Shown here: piece after piece, positions 11,527 to 21,316 of the stretch
How the letters are laid out: each line of letters begins with the position of its first letter
Numbering within the stretch: the first letter of the stretch is position 1
NCBI GenBank assembly: GCA_963978545.1
Contig: OZ021730.1
Coordinates: 8,377,796-8,441,795 of the forward strand
DNA: 64,000 nucleotides
From: Linyphia triangularis
Lineage: Eukaryota > Arthropoda > Arachnida > Araneae > Linyphiidae
Direction of reading: 5' to 3'
Program-made: the position numbers and the translations under genes
Notes under the pieces: generated by a model
Seen by the model: only the letters and a program-made list of their open reading frames with translations
Databases searched by the model: none
Told to the model about the DNA's origin: nothing

Positions 11527-12182
11527 CTTAATATATGTATGTTTTATAATGGCTATTGAAGTTAAAAGTTTTACAAAATTGTATTCTTATTGCAGTATAT
11601 TAACTTTTTCACTTAATGTGAAATATCTGCATCAATGTTTTGGAAGTTACTTCAAGAGAATAGAATTTTTAGAAACAAGTAAATCTGATTAATTTTAAAT
11701 TGAAAAAATCTTTAAAAAAGTGTACGGTAATATAGAAAATTTTTGAGAAAAAAATATGTTTATCATATAAATAAATTTTCAATTTAAATCCTAGGATTTT
11801 CACAAATTTCGTTAATTTCTATAATGAACTCGGTACTTAATCATGCTCTTTTTGTGTGTCCCAGATTTCTGATGTTGACAATACTCCATATTCTGGAGTT
11901 TTTGCGGAAGCTTACCCAAAGATCTATGGTAACGGAACCGTTACAAATGGATCATTCATAATTATTTGTGAAGATGTTGAGTTGACAAGCTGCAACAATT
12001 TACTTGACAGCATCTGTCTCCTCATATCATACTACTACACACTTAATATACAGTTTCCTGCAAATGCCAAAAACGTATTAGCCTTTCTGCAGTTTAGTAT
12101 ACTAAAAATACATAGTGGACCAATACCAGCAAAGGTTAGAATTTTAGTGAGGAAGATACGTTCCATCCAAGAAGATAGTTAA

Positions 12183-12598
12183 ATTATTTTACTTAAAAGT
12201 AAAAAGTTTATGTAAATTTGTCATAAACAATCTTATACATATTCAATTTTAAATTTAGTTATGCTGCTTATGTTTTGTAAAATATTAAACATAGCACCCT
12301 TAAAAGCTAATTTTGTGAAAAGAGTAGGAATACTGTTTTAATTTTTTTTTCTTTTCATGCGCCAAATATGGTCAGGATTTTTTAAAGTTTCATTTGTACC
12401 TTGGTCATTTTAAAAATGTGCACTGTCACGAGCCTTCTTTTCGGTAGTTTTTGGAATTAATGGTTGTCCCATAGCTTGTTTTAGTTATCCTTCATTGCGA
12501 ACGCACTTATTTCAACACAAAGAACTTAAATTTAACATAAAGAATTTAAATTTAATACAAATAACAGTAAAATGACTTGAACTGAATGTGGTTTTAAA
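12183..12598. other. AT-rich spacer
   Basis: No coding signal, inverted repeat or RNA gene recognised between the pseudogene stop and the Helitron end. Confidence 0.5.
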
Positions 12599-13256
12599 TC
12601 TATATAAATAAAACTGACTTTCTGTCACACGGATTTGGGGACCGTTTCACGTAAAAACTACCTAACGGATTAGGATGAAATTTGGTATATCGCTTAATTA
12701 AACGACCAGGAGTAAAATAGGCGATATATTTTTAATTTTAATTGAGTTTTAAAATTTCCGAAATAATTTTTTTTTGGTGTTTTTAAGCAGACACAATTTA
12801 GTATTTCCTGAATGGCAACTGAATGACAATCTTCGTTTGGTTTGTTTTGAAAATCGCAAATGATATTCTACATTCACAATGCCTAGAAAAAAACGCCCAT
12901 CATTAAGCAAAATCGACAAAAAAGTTTTTCAAAAACGTTTAAAGAGGAACGAATTACAAAATGACAACCAAGAAGCTTCGACTTTGCGGCAGCCGGACAT
13001 TTCCCCAGAGGACAGATTAGCGTCGCAACGGCGACGCCAGGAGTCTGTAAGGAGTAGAGATACATCAGAGAGGCGTGCCGTTCGTTTAGAAGCCGATCGG
13101 CTAAGACATGCCGAACTAAACGAACAAAGAATGAATTTACAATGGGGTGATAAACTTTTATATTACTTTTATTTAGTACCAAAAACTGAGTTTATCCGTC
13201 AACGACGGGCCACGCAGCTAGTCATACCTAAAAACACAATTTATATCTCATTTTAA
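12599..13256 (+). mobile_element. Helitron 5' end
   Basis: Begins TCTATATAAATAAAACTGAC, the typical Helitron 5' TC terminus after an A, followed by the usual block TTTGGGGACCGTTTCACG and ATGAAATTTGGTATATCG. It is a rolling-circle transposon fragment: only the leader and N-terminal coding part are present. No CTRR hairpin end was found. Confidence 0.75.
12879..13256 (+). pseudogene. Helitron Rep/helicase protein, N-terminal fragment
   Basis: MPRKKRPSLSKIDKK start, followed by the arginine-rich repeats typical of arthropod Helitron proteins (SPEDRLASQRRRQESVRSRD, SERRAVRLEADRLRHAELN). Rep HUH and PIF1 helicase domains are absent. The resemblance ends near 13190 and the frame runs on into unrelated sequence. 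Confidence 0.65.
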
Positions 13257-13528
13257 GCTGCACAGGAATGACATGTGGGACCATCTTCTGCCAGCAGAAG
13301 ATGAACATGAGTAAGACGAGTGTGGCCTATTCTTAAACGATTTAAGAGCACTTCTCTTTTCCGGGATTGCTGAATGGGGGCGTTTGTTTGTTTGGTTGGT
13401 TTTGTGACGCAAAAGCAACACAAGAGCCATGCTGCGCCAAACAAAAGATAAAAGAAACTAGAAGCTGTATGGGGGCGAATCCGGATATTAGGGAATGTCT
13501 GTGCATCCCATATGGCCTGCCAAGGTAA
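13257..13528 (-). pseudogene. LINE B ORF2 C-terminal scrap, split by an A-family tail
   Basis: Two pieces of one LINE B ORF2 end: FAPIQQ-type sequence at 13478-13528 and KREVLL-RLRIGHTRLTHVHLLLAED with the start of the CCHC finger (CHSC) at 13257-13382. The intervening 81 bp is a separate insertion. It has no LINE 3' UTR of its own and follows the Helitron fragment directly. Confidence 0.7.
13383..13463 (-). mobile_element. 81-bp LINE A 3' tail insertion
   Basis: Only the GTTT repeats, stem-loop (GACGCAAAAGC...CTGCGCC) and a few bases of an A-family 3' UTR. Flanked by GCTGAATGGGGGCG (13369-13382) and GCTGTATGGGGGCG (13464-13477), a 14-bp target duplication with one mismatch. It is an extreme 5' truncation that shows where the element's 3' end lies. 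Confidence 0.82.
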
Positions 13529-14089
13529 GAGGTTTTGAATAGATATTGTTAAATTAATATCTTTAAGGAAAAATTAACGATTTAAGATAATTTGCTAATG
13601 AAAAAAACTTAAATTGATGCATATTATACAAGTTTAGTTGCATTATTAATGAAAATCTTCTTATTTTATATAATTTTTAACAACTTAAATGTGTTAATTG
13701 AACATGAGTTGTTAAATTCCCAAAGATTCAATGAAAATAATTCAATAAAGATCGGAAAATGCTTTTAACAAGAGCTTTTACTTCCTCAAAAGTGAAGAGG
13801 AATTTGGGTTCGTAAGTTTTTGATTTTCCTTTCTTCGTATAATAGCAACGGCTTGCCGTTTGCCGTCTCCAACACACCTGTATTGTCCAAGGGTCCCCAT
13901 GTGACGGTGGTGCAATGTTTTTCTTTGTCTCCATCTCCACCATTTTGCATTAAACGTAGTTGTTAATGGGATTTCTGAGGAAAACGGGTTAACAGACCAG
14001 ATATTTAGCAATTTCTCACTTATTAGAACATTTACTGGCTAAATTTTCGAAATAGACGAAATTTGCGAAATCGTTCCCTCGCAAAAAAC
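13529..14089. other. AT-rich spacer, no recognised gene
   Basis: Minus-strand frames at 13728-14011 (for example HTTVTWGPLDN-like stretches) may be a decayed coding piece, but I recognise no family. Nothing else seen. Confidence 0.4.
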
Positions 14090-15407
14090 AAATGTAAAAA
14101 CTAATGCGGGATATTTAATGGTGAGAGAGAAAAGTCGTGATGATGTTCATTATTGGTGCTGTGAAAGAAGAAAATTGAAGAAATGCTGTGGACGAGTTGT
14201 TACAAAATTTGTGGAAGGCAAATATTAACTTCAAATATTTTCTGCTCACAACCACTCGCCAGCGGCAAGTGAAGCTTCTGTAGCTGCAAGAATGGACAAA
14301 TTAAAAGTAGCTTTTAAGAAAGAAAAAAAAAAAAAAAAACTTGCCAACTAATCCAAACAAGTACTGTAAATATACCTCCAGAAATTCGCTCTTACTTGCA
14401 CTCAAAAGACGCTTTGAGTAAGAGAATCAAGAGAGTGAGAAAGAATACAGGGGTGGAGCCCAAATCCCTAGGTGAAATTAATATTTCCACAAGTCTGCAG
14501 AACACTTGATCGTAAGATCTTTTCTTGGTAAAAGATACAACAGTCGGCGAACAAAGAATGTTGTTATTTACAATCAGAGGTAACATTGAAAATTTATATC
14601 ATGCCCATTATTGGATTATGGATAGGACGTTCAAAACAGTTCCTAATATGTTTTACCAGCTATACAGTATTCACGCACCAGTTCGGCAAATCGATTCCCA
14701 AATACTTCCATTGGCGTATGCCCTAATAAGTAGGAAAACTGAAACTATCTACAAACGTCTTTTCCAAGAACTCGTCAATTTTGCTGAGGAAAATGACACA
14801 GCCCTTAAGTCAGACTGAATTATCAGCGATTTGGAAAAAGCGGTAATTAATGCATCAAAAACGGAATATTCTAAGATGATAATTAAAGCCTTCTTTTTTC
14901 ATCTGTGCCTATGTGGATGACGAAAAATTCAATCTTGTGGATTGGTATCGCGCTACCGTACAGATGAGGAATTTAGTTTGTTGATGCGCCACATATTTGC
15001 TCTGGCTTTTCTACCAGTTCACGAAATACAAGCGGCATTCGACGAGCTAGTTTCTCATGCCACCAAAAACTGCCGATGTCACAACATGATTCGAAGAAAG
15101 TTACAAACGTGGTAAATTAAGGCGTCAGATGCGTAATGGGCATGCTGTACGCCTTTCTCCATCATTTCCTCCACCTCTATGGAGCGTTTTTGATTCCGTA
15201 GAGATGGGAATATCCCGCACTCGGAACATAGTAGATGCCTGGCATCGACGAAGGGAGACCTTAGTTGGACGAGCCCATGTGAGAGTGAATAACATCATTG
15301 AAGAATTTCAGAAGGAGCAAGTGGAATTACAAATTAAGTGTATCCTCCCCGGCGAACAACAACCAAGGCGGCGAAAAGTTGACTTGGAGAGAGAAAATAG
15401 AATTTGA
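14090..15407 (+). pseudogene. FLYWCH-MULE transposase, decayed
   Basis: Mutator-like (MULE) transposase. A FLYWCH zinc finger lies at about 14107-14260 (GYLMVREKSRDDVHYWC, then CCGRVV and HNHSP). The MULE catalytic domain follows at 14520-15010 (HAHYWIMDRTFKTVPNMFYQ with the first Asp, ISDLEKAVINA with the second), then the C terminus at 15129-15407 (WSVFDSVEMGISRTRN, ending QQPRRRKVDLERENRI). Stops and frameshifts occur near 14225, 14330 (an A run), 14818, 14920 and 15113. Family from motif order; terminal inverted repeats were not found. Confidence 0.78.
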
Positions 15408-16357
15408 CTGTAGTTAGAGATAACTCATTAAAGTTCGATTAGCTCTATCTACGGGGAATCGCTCATAATGTATCATTGTAAATTTAACGTGCACATACAA
15501 ATATCCTCATTGAAATTTTTATTTATTCTGAATCTTGATTGAAATTTTTAAATATTATTTAAATCCTATTTTCACTTAAGTTCATTCCCTAATCAATTCA
15601 TTGTGAATACAAATAAACTTTATTTTCTATAAAAAAAAAAGTTTTTTTTTCTTCTATGGAATAATTGTAATATTATCTTAATTATCAGTGTGAGCTTATA
15701 TGTGCAAAATGGTTTTTCAAACCATCTTTTGATAAAGTAAATTCTATGTGATCCATGCACAAAAATTTAATCTCACACTTAGGTTTTTAGTTTATCGAGG
15801 ATTATATTGCAGTAACCTATTCAAAAAAGGAGTCGATTCAAAAGCAGGCGTAGGAAGATTAGTACAAAGACGTATAACATCTAAATCCATTGTGCTACCT
15901 GATATAAAAATCAATAAAATACAGTTTATCATTGGCAAAAGGTAGAAACAAAGGTGTTGCCAATATGATTCCTATTCTTCAAAGCCAAAAACATACATAC
16001 TGTATGAAATGCAATGTAACATTATGCATAGTACGTATGCGCTTTTTTTATACAAAAAATCAACCTTGAAAATGTAAAAAAAAGTTTACTTTTTAATTTT
16101 ATATTCCTAGTTAGTTTGTTTATATAGTAAAATTAAATAATTTTATGTAAAAAATTGAATTTTTTAGAAAATTACATTTTTAGGCATACATACCCCTTCT
16201 CCCTACCACCACTGTTGACCCTTGTAGATGTCGAAAATATATAGACACTTCGTATATTTGGTACGGCAAGGCTGATGCATGTGTAAGATGAATGTCAGGC
16301 ACGAATCTAGAGATATATAATGGGGAGGGGGTGCGTATTCCTTACATGTAAGGAAAG
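15408..16357. other. AT-rich spacer
   Basis: No coding sequence recognised. A 65-codon open frame at 15748-15945 resembles nothing I know. A dispersed repeat lies at 16215-16345. Confidence 0.4.
16215..16345 (+). repeat. Unclassified repeat, also at 21340-21445
   Basis: Shares GTAAGATGA-TGTCAGGC, ATCTAG-GATATATA and GGAGGGGGTGC-TATT with 21340-21445. Similarity continues more weakly on both sides (ACACTTCGTA on the left, TTATATTTCG on the right). The two copies flank the SINE pair and LINE B2. Confidence 0.55.
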
Positions 16358-16369
16358 AATGGAATATGG

Positions 16370-16551
16370 TTGGTTGGTTTTTTTTTTCAGATTATCTGCG
16401 CCGTTAGCAACACGAGGGCTATATTGCGCCGAAACATTCGTCATTAGACAAGCCAACATACATTTACAAACACCCATGCCAACACGGGACTCGAACCCGC
16501 AACCTCGCGGTCTAGAAGCTAGCACGCTAACCATTATACCGTTTAATCGGC
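16370..16551 (-). mobile_element. tRNA-derived SINE, copy 1
   Basis: Full length: tRNA-like head with A-box region (TATAATGGTTAGCGTGC) and B box (GGGTTCGAGTCCCG), body, GGCGC stem-loop tail and CCAA repeats. Target duplication AATGGAATATGG at 16358-16369 and 16552-16563. Confidence 0.93.
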
Positions 16552-16603
16552 AATGGAATATGGTCTAATGTATATGGAATTATTATATTTCGGGGATTTC
16601 TTT

Positions 16604-16784
16604 GCCGACCAAACGGGATAGTGGTTAGCGTGCTAGCTTCTAGACCGCGAGGTTGCGGGTTCGAGTCCCGTGTTGGCATGGGTGTTTGTAAATGTATGTT
16701 GGCTTGTCTAATGACGAATGTTTCGGCGCATTATAGCCCTCGTGTTGCTGAAGGCGCCAGATAATCTGAATACAACCAACCAAC
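16604..16784 (+). mobile_element. tRNA-derived SINE, copy 2
   Basis: Full-length plus-strand copy from GCCGACC to the AACCAACC tail. Target duplication CGGGGATTTCTTT at 16591-16603 and 16785-16797. It faces copy 1 in inverted orientation 52 bp away. Confidence 0.93.
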
Positions 16785-17032
16785 CGGGGATTTCTTTTCT
16801 TTTTTGACGTAGATGAAAAGACATTTTATAGTATCGAGAATATAGAGGTTGGTTGGTTGTTTGGGTTTTATTGGCGCAAGGGCAACACCTGGGCCATACT
16901 GCGCCAAACACTAGTTAAGAATTTAAATATGCCTTCATAAAATTTGTTAAAATTTGAATTTGTTTTTTAATAAAATTATTAAAAAGTTCGAAGTCTAAAA
17001 AAGGGTAATGAATAAATAAATTGCATAGACAT

Positions 17033-20000
17033 CTAAATCAAATGATAAAATCTGATTTTGTACAAAAACCTAAACAAATGTTCATGAGGTGGTGAATCTA
17101 AAAGCAATGATAATGGGGGATGGTTTTCATTAAAAAAGTGATGTCGTACATTTTTAAAATATGGGCAATCTGTTAAAATATGCTTTACAGTAAAAGGGAC
17201 ATGACAACCAGAACACGTGGGTGGATCTTCTGCCAGCAGAAGATGGACGTGGGTGAAGCGAGTGTGGCCGACACGTAAACGTGAGAGAATCACTTCTCGC
17301 TTCCTACTTGTTTGACAAAAATCAAAACCCGAGATAAGCGGCTGTATTGCATGCAATTTGTTTAAAGTTTCTGTGTCCCATGAAGCCTGCCATGAACCAT
17401 TCAGAGAGTTAGCACTTGATCTTATTGCATCTCCAATGTAGAGCCAGCTCGACCTGGTACCGTCAACAGTTTTAGCAATTTTATCTGCACGCTCATTCCC
17501 AACAATTCCCACGTGTCCTGGTATCCAACAAAATAATATACTAAAATTTCTTTGTGTCAGAGTTTGGTGCAATTTAAAAATTTCAATGATGGTAGGATGG
17601 TCTTGTTTATGTATATGCGTTAACGCTTCCAGACAGCTCATAGAATCGGTATAAATGATCCACATCTTATACGTCTGTTGAGCTATATGATGAAGAGCAA
17701 GGGAGATTGCGTAGCTCTCAGCACTAAAAACCGAACAATGGGTGTGTACTAATTTTGCACAAACATGGCCATCGACCACGGCTGCGGAACCGACATGAAA
17801 ACCACTTTTAGAACCATCTGTAAAAGCTGCCTTGAAGTTGGAAAAAACATTTCGATGATGATGAAATTGTGCGACAAAAACAGTTCCTGGCGTGTCTGAC
17901 TTTTTAAAATCTTTAAAAATACTTAAAATATTTAATTGATGATTATTCCATGGTGGAATAGAATAAGAGAATGGACGAATACGAAAGTTTTCAATGTGAT
18001 GAAGTTCTAAAATCTGTTTCACACGTAGTGAGAAAGTAGGGATCGAGGATGGTCGAGCGTTAAAGATCCTCTCATATGAAGGGTTAAAAACATTACTGGA
18101 GAGGGGGTGATTCAAATGATTCTTAATTTTAAAATACATTTTAAAAACTAAACCATCTCTCCTCAGTTGCAGAGCCTGCTCATGGCACAACACGTAAAGG
18201 CTCTTAACAGGAGATGTGCTAAAAACTCCGGAAGAAACTCTCATGCCAAGATGATGCACAGGATCCAGAATCTTCAATACAGATTTCCTTGCGGATCCAT
18301 AAACGACCGAACCGTAATCAAGTCTAGAACGCACAAGGCATCTATATATTTTCAACATGGAATTTGTGTCCGCACCCCAAGAAGTGTTTGACAGAACTTT
18401 GAGTAGGTTGAGACTAGCCATGCACTTTTTCCTGAGTTGTTTCACATGTGGCAGGAATGTGAGTTTGGAATCGAAAGTGATTCCCAAAAAACTTGCTTCT
18501 GAAACAACAGGGATTTCAGTACCTTTAAGGAGTATTTTTGGGTGAAGGTGCAACCCACGCTTTCTGGAAAAGTGCATAGCAACAGATTTTTGTGTCGAAA
18601 AAACAAAACCGTTTTTATTTGACCAGTCTAAAACTTTGTTCACAGCCAACTGTAACTGTCTTTCAATAAGTGTCATATTGACCGAGGCACAGGACAACTG
18701 AAAGTCGTCTACAAACAGAGTGCCAGACACTGCAGGTGGAAGGCAGGTCATGATATCGTTGATTTTAATTATAAACAATAGACAACTTAATACACTTCCT
18801 TGGGGGACACCTTGTTCTTGGATGTACTCATCTGAAAGGACAGAGTTGATACGTACTTGGAAGGTTCTGCACTGCAGAAAATTCTGGATGAATAACGGTA
18901 GATTCCCTCTTAGACCCAAGTTACGAAGGTCTCTGAGAATACCGTATCTCCAAGTACGATCGTATGCCTTTTCCATGTCAAAAAATATAGATACCAGGTG
19001 GTTTCTTCTGACGAAAGCTTCCCTAATTGAAGTTTCAAGTAGGAGAAGGTTATCCACGGTACTCCGGCCGGGACGGAATCCACTTTGGAACCGGGAGAGA
19101 TAGTTGTTTGATTCTAAGTAAAAGAGCAAACGTGCATTTACCATTTTTTCTAGAAGTTTGCACAGACAACTGGTAAGTGCAATGGGTCTATAACTAGAAG
19201 GATTCCTGGAGTCTTTTCCAGGTTTTGCAATAGGAATCACAAGAGCTCGCTGCCATGATGATGGAAAAATACCTTCTCGCCAAATGCGATTAAATAATTT
19301 TAATATCAACGTAAGACTGTGGGCAGGCAGATGTTTGAGCATACAATAGTGAATTTCATCTGGACCTGAAGCGGAGTTTTTTGTACGGGATAAAGCCCTC
19401 ATTAGCTCATCAACTGAAAAATCAGCATTATATTCTTCAGCACCACCAGATGAAAATTGTAGCTTAACACGTTCAGCCTTACGTCGATATGAAGCAAACG
19501 GCTCTTGGTAATTCGCGTGACTCGATACTTTAGCAAAAGATTCTGCTATTGTGTTTGCAATATCCTTTGGGTCTGAAACAATACCTTGATCAGTATCCAA
19601 GATAGAAGTTGGATATTTAGGGTAAAGTCCTCTAATTTTATTTACCTTGTTCCAGACCCGTTGGGAAGGTGTTGATGAAGTTATGGTGCCAACATAACTT
19701 TTCCAGGAATCCTTCTGGCTTTGACGGCGGATTTTACGCGCCTCTGCACGTGCTCGTTTGAATAATATCAAATTTGTTATTGTGGGATATCTACGGAAAA
19801 TACCCCAGGCCTTTTTTTGTCTCTTATGGGCTTTTTTGCAACCGTCATTCCACCACGGCTTTGGGTGTTTGGGCAATCTGCTTGATGTAACAGGGATAGA
19901 ACTGCGAGCAGCTTCCATTATAGCATTTGTGACTGATGTTGTAGCTTCATTGATGTCGTTTTGGTCCACCATCTCGTCAGAGAATTGTGCGTTTAAAGTA

Positions 20001-20719
20001 AAAAGATCCCAGTCTGCAGCTTCAATTTTAAAGCGTGGTACACGAGAAGCGCAGGGTGCTCCACTTCCTGTATGTGTAGCGCAAATAGGAAAATGGTCAC
20101 TGTGGAAAGGATCATTTCCCACATGAAAAGACCACAGGGAAAAAAGAGATGGTGAAACCAAAACAAGATCAATGGCATGAAAAGTCCTCGTTGGGGTGTG
20201 GAAATAAGTTTGTTGCCCATCGTTTAAAAGACAAAGATTCTTGTCTTCTATCAGCTTTTCAATTTGTTTTCCACGGGAATTGATGGTGGGACTACCCCAA
20301 AGAGGACTGTGGCCATTAAAACCACCCATTATAATAAATGGGGATGGAAGCTGGTCGCACAACCTGTTGAGGTCTGCTTGGCGGATATTTTCATTAGGGG
20401 GTAGGTAGATAGAGCATACTGTTACGAGAGAGTTTAAAGCTACTCTAACAGCAACTGCTTGCAAAGACGTATTCAATGGCAGTGAGGTGGACGGAGAGCT
20501 ATTTGATGTGAAGATAGCTACTCCGCCACTGACTCTATCTCCGTTTGTAAAATCTTTACGAACAGGAGTGTACCCTCTAATAAGAGAGCTTTGCGATGGT
20601 TTCAAAAGCGTCTCTTGTAAGCAAAAGCAGACAGGTTGGTGTTCATCAAGGAGATGCTTAATATCAATTGAATTGTGGTGGAATCCACGGCAGTTCCACG
20701 ATAAGAGACTTTTGGCCAT
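17033..20719 (-). CDS. LINE B2 ORF2: endonuclease-RT-RNase H, open 1228 codons
   Basis: Nicks the target, primes and copies element RNA. Endonuclease at residues 1-225 (SWNCRGFHHNSIDIK, LQETLLKP, GGFNGHSPLWG, SDHFPI; the usual GDFNGH Asp is Gly here, GGFNGH, a possible active-site change). RT at roughly 450-730 (RPIALTSCLCKLLEKM, FFDMEKAYDRTW, QGVPQGSVLS, FVDD at 669-672). RNase H at about 965-1080 (FTDGSKSGF, WIPGHVGIVGNERADKIAK). Terminal finger CSGCHVPFTVKHILTDC at 1167-1183. The start ATG at 20719 overlaps the ORF1 stop as TAATG. No stop or frameshift. Confidence 0.93.
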   Translation of the reverse strand: MAKSLLSWNCRGFHHNSIDIKHLLDEHQPVCFCLQETLLKPSQSSLIRGYTPVRKDFTNGDRVSGGVAIFTSNSSPSTSLPLNTSLQAVAVRVALNSLVTVCSIYLPPNENIRQADLNRLCDQLPSPFIIMGGFNGHSPLWGSPTINSRGKQIEKLIEDKNLCLLNDGQQTYFHTPTRTFHAIDLVLVSPSLFSLWSFHVGNDPFHSDHFPICATHTGSGAPCASRVPRFKIEAADWDLFTLNAQFSDEMVDQNDINEATTSVTNAIMEAARSSIPVTSSRLPKHPKPWWNDGCKKAHKRQKKAWGIFRRYPTITNLILFKRARAEARKIRRQSQKDSWKSYVGTITSSTPSQRVWNKVNKIRGLYPKYPTSILDTDQGIVSDPKDIANTIAESFAKVSSHANYQEPFASYRRKAERVKLQFSSGGAEEYNADFSVDELMRALSRTKNSASGPDEIHYCMLKHLPAHSLTLILKLFNRIWREGIFPSSWQRALVIPIAKPGKDSRNPSSYRPIALTSCLCKLLEKMVNARLLFYLESNNYLSRFQSGFRPGRSTVDNLLLLETSIREAFVRRNHLVSIFFDMEKAYDRTWRYGILRDLRNLGLRGNLPLFIQNFLQCRTFQVRINSVLSDEYIQEQGVPQGSVLSCLLFIIKINDIMTCLPPAVSGTLFVDDFQLSCASVNMTLIERQLQLAVNKVLDWSNKNGFVFSTQKSVAMHFSRKRGLHLHPKILLKGTEIPVVSEASFLGITFDSKLTFLPHVKQLRKKCMASLNLLKVLSNTSWGADTNSMLKIYRCLVRSRLDYGSVVYGSARKSVLKILDPVHHLGMRVSSGVFSTSPVKSLYVLCHEQALQLRRDGLVFKMYFKIKNHLNHPLSSNVFNPSYERIFNARPSSIPTFSLRVKQILELHHIENFRIRPFSYSIPPWNNHQLNILSIFKDFKKSDTPGTVFVAQFHHHRNVFSNFKAAFTDGSKSGFHVGSAAVVDGHVCAKLVHTHCSVFSAESYAISLALHHIAQQTYKMWIIYTDSMSCLEALTHIHKQDHPTIIEIFKLHQTLTQRNFSILFCWIPGHVGIVGNERADKIAKTVDGTRSSWLYIGDAIRSSANSLNGSWQASWDTETLNKLHAIQPLISGFDFCQTSRKREVILSRLRVGHTRFTHVHLLLAEDPPTCSGCHVPFTVKHILTDCPYFKNVRHHFFNENHPPLSLLLDSPPHEHLFRFLYKIRFYHLI

Positions 20720-21303
20720 TAAGTTTGATTAGATGGAGGGTCCTTACACCCTTGCTTTCGTGGTTGTAAGTGAGGCGGTGTTTCCAACCCTCTTTCAACC
20801 TCCATCTCTCCGCTTTCAGATGTTTCAGCGGAGCTTTCTTCGCTAGTGCTATTTGTAGTTTTTTCTTTTTCTTCCATTATCTTCTGTTTTTTTAAAGCTA
20901 TTTCAGCAGCACGTCCCTTTCTTGAGAGGGGTGCTGGTTTGTAACGGATTTGTTGTTGAAGGTGTGTTTTTAATGTGTTGATTTGGAGTTTCTTTTTAAT
21001 GTGTTGATTTGGAGTTTCTTTTTAGTTATTGTTTTTGGTTTAGGAGGTGTTGAAGTCTGGTTGATAGAAGTTTGAGCTTCGGTTGAAACTGATGGAGCTA
21101 TATTAAGTATTGGTGCACAGGTTTGTACACCAATAGAACAAGTTTTTTTTTCTACAGCGGCGTATGGTGTATGTGGTTTGGGTGTTCTTGAAATAACCTT
21201 TTGCTTGGCTTCCTGGTATGAGAGTTTTTCTTCTACCTTCAATGTTTGGATCTCTTTCTCTTCAATCCATCTAGGACAATCACGAGAGTTGGCAGTGTGA
21301 TCG
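20719..21303 (-). pseudogene. LINE B2 ORF1, C-terminal part, frameshifted by a tandem duplication
   Basis: 5'-truncated ORF1 beginning after the knuckles (RDCPRWIEEKEIQTLKVEEK). A 26-bp unit (TAATGTGTTGATTTGGAGTT...) is repeated twice in tandem at about 20970-21022; because 26 is not a multiple of three it shifts the frame into an early stop at 20970. Removing one unit would let the frame reach SNQT and the TAA of the TAATG overlap. Confidence 0.75.
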
Positions 21304-21316
21304 CGAGAATATAGAG

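Larger units (their letters stand above)
9681..12083. repeat. 2.4-kb duplicated block, copy 1
   Basis: Almost identical to 41813-44182, including the dead mariner, the surrounding exon-like sequence and shared stop codons. The left edge is at ATTAATGAAAAAATTCC and the right edge at GCCAAAAACG. The copies differ by scattered substitutions and small indels (for example CAGCTGAG against CAGTTGAG). The flanks are unrelated. This is either a segmental duplication or a larger repeated element whose ends lie elsewhere. Confidence 0.88.
9687..12182 (+). pseudogene. Unrecognised two-exon gene remnant, copy 1
   Basis: An exon at 9687-10003 reads IPVRNLKEEHPLFFQRHQ... to DEVDYLIKI and ends at a good donor (ATA|GTAAGC). 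The acceptor CCCAG at 11861-11864 joins in frame to ISDVDNTPYSGVFAEAY... ending at a stop at 12180-12182. An in-frame TAA near 9870 is present in both copies, so the gene was dead before duplication. The 1.86-kb intron holds the mariner. The second exon (SFIIICEDVELTSC, YYTLNIQFPANAKN) faintly recalls C termini of widespread uncharacterised metazoan proteins, some carrying SAM domains; I do not claim a function. Confidence 0.55.
16848..21303 (-). mobile_element. LINE family B copy B2, 5'-truncated, ORF2 intact
   Basis: Minus-strand non-LTR element: GGTT repeats and stem-loop at 16848-16920, 3' UTR, complete ORF2, and the C-terminal half of ORF1, where it is truncated. Target duplication CGAGAATATAGAG at 16835-16847 and 21304-21316 is exact. 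The perfect duplication and open ORF2 suggest a fairly recent insertion. Confidence 0.93.

Noticed and set aside
16604..16680. Plus-strand tRNA-like head that could be called a tRNA gene (also at 27513 and 41052)
   Set aside because: It is the head of a repeated SINE with a body, tail and target duplication; the anticodon arm does not pair properly.
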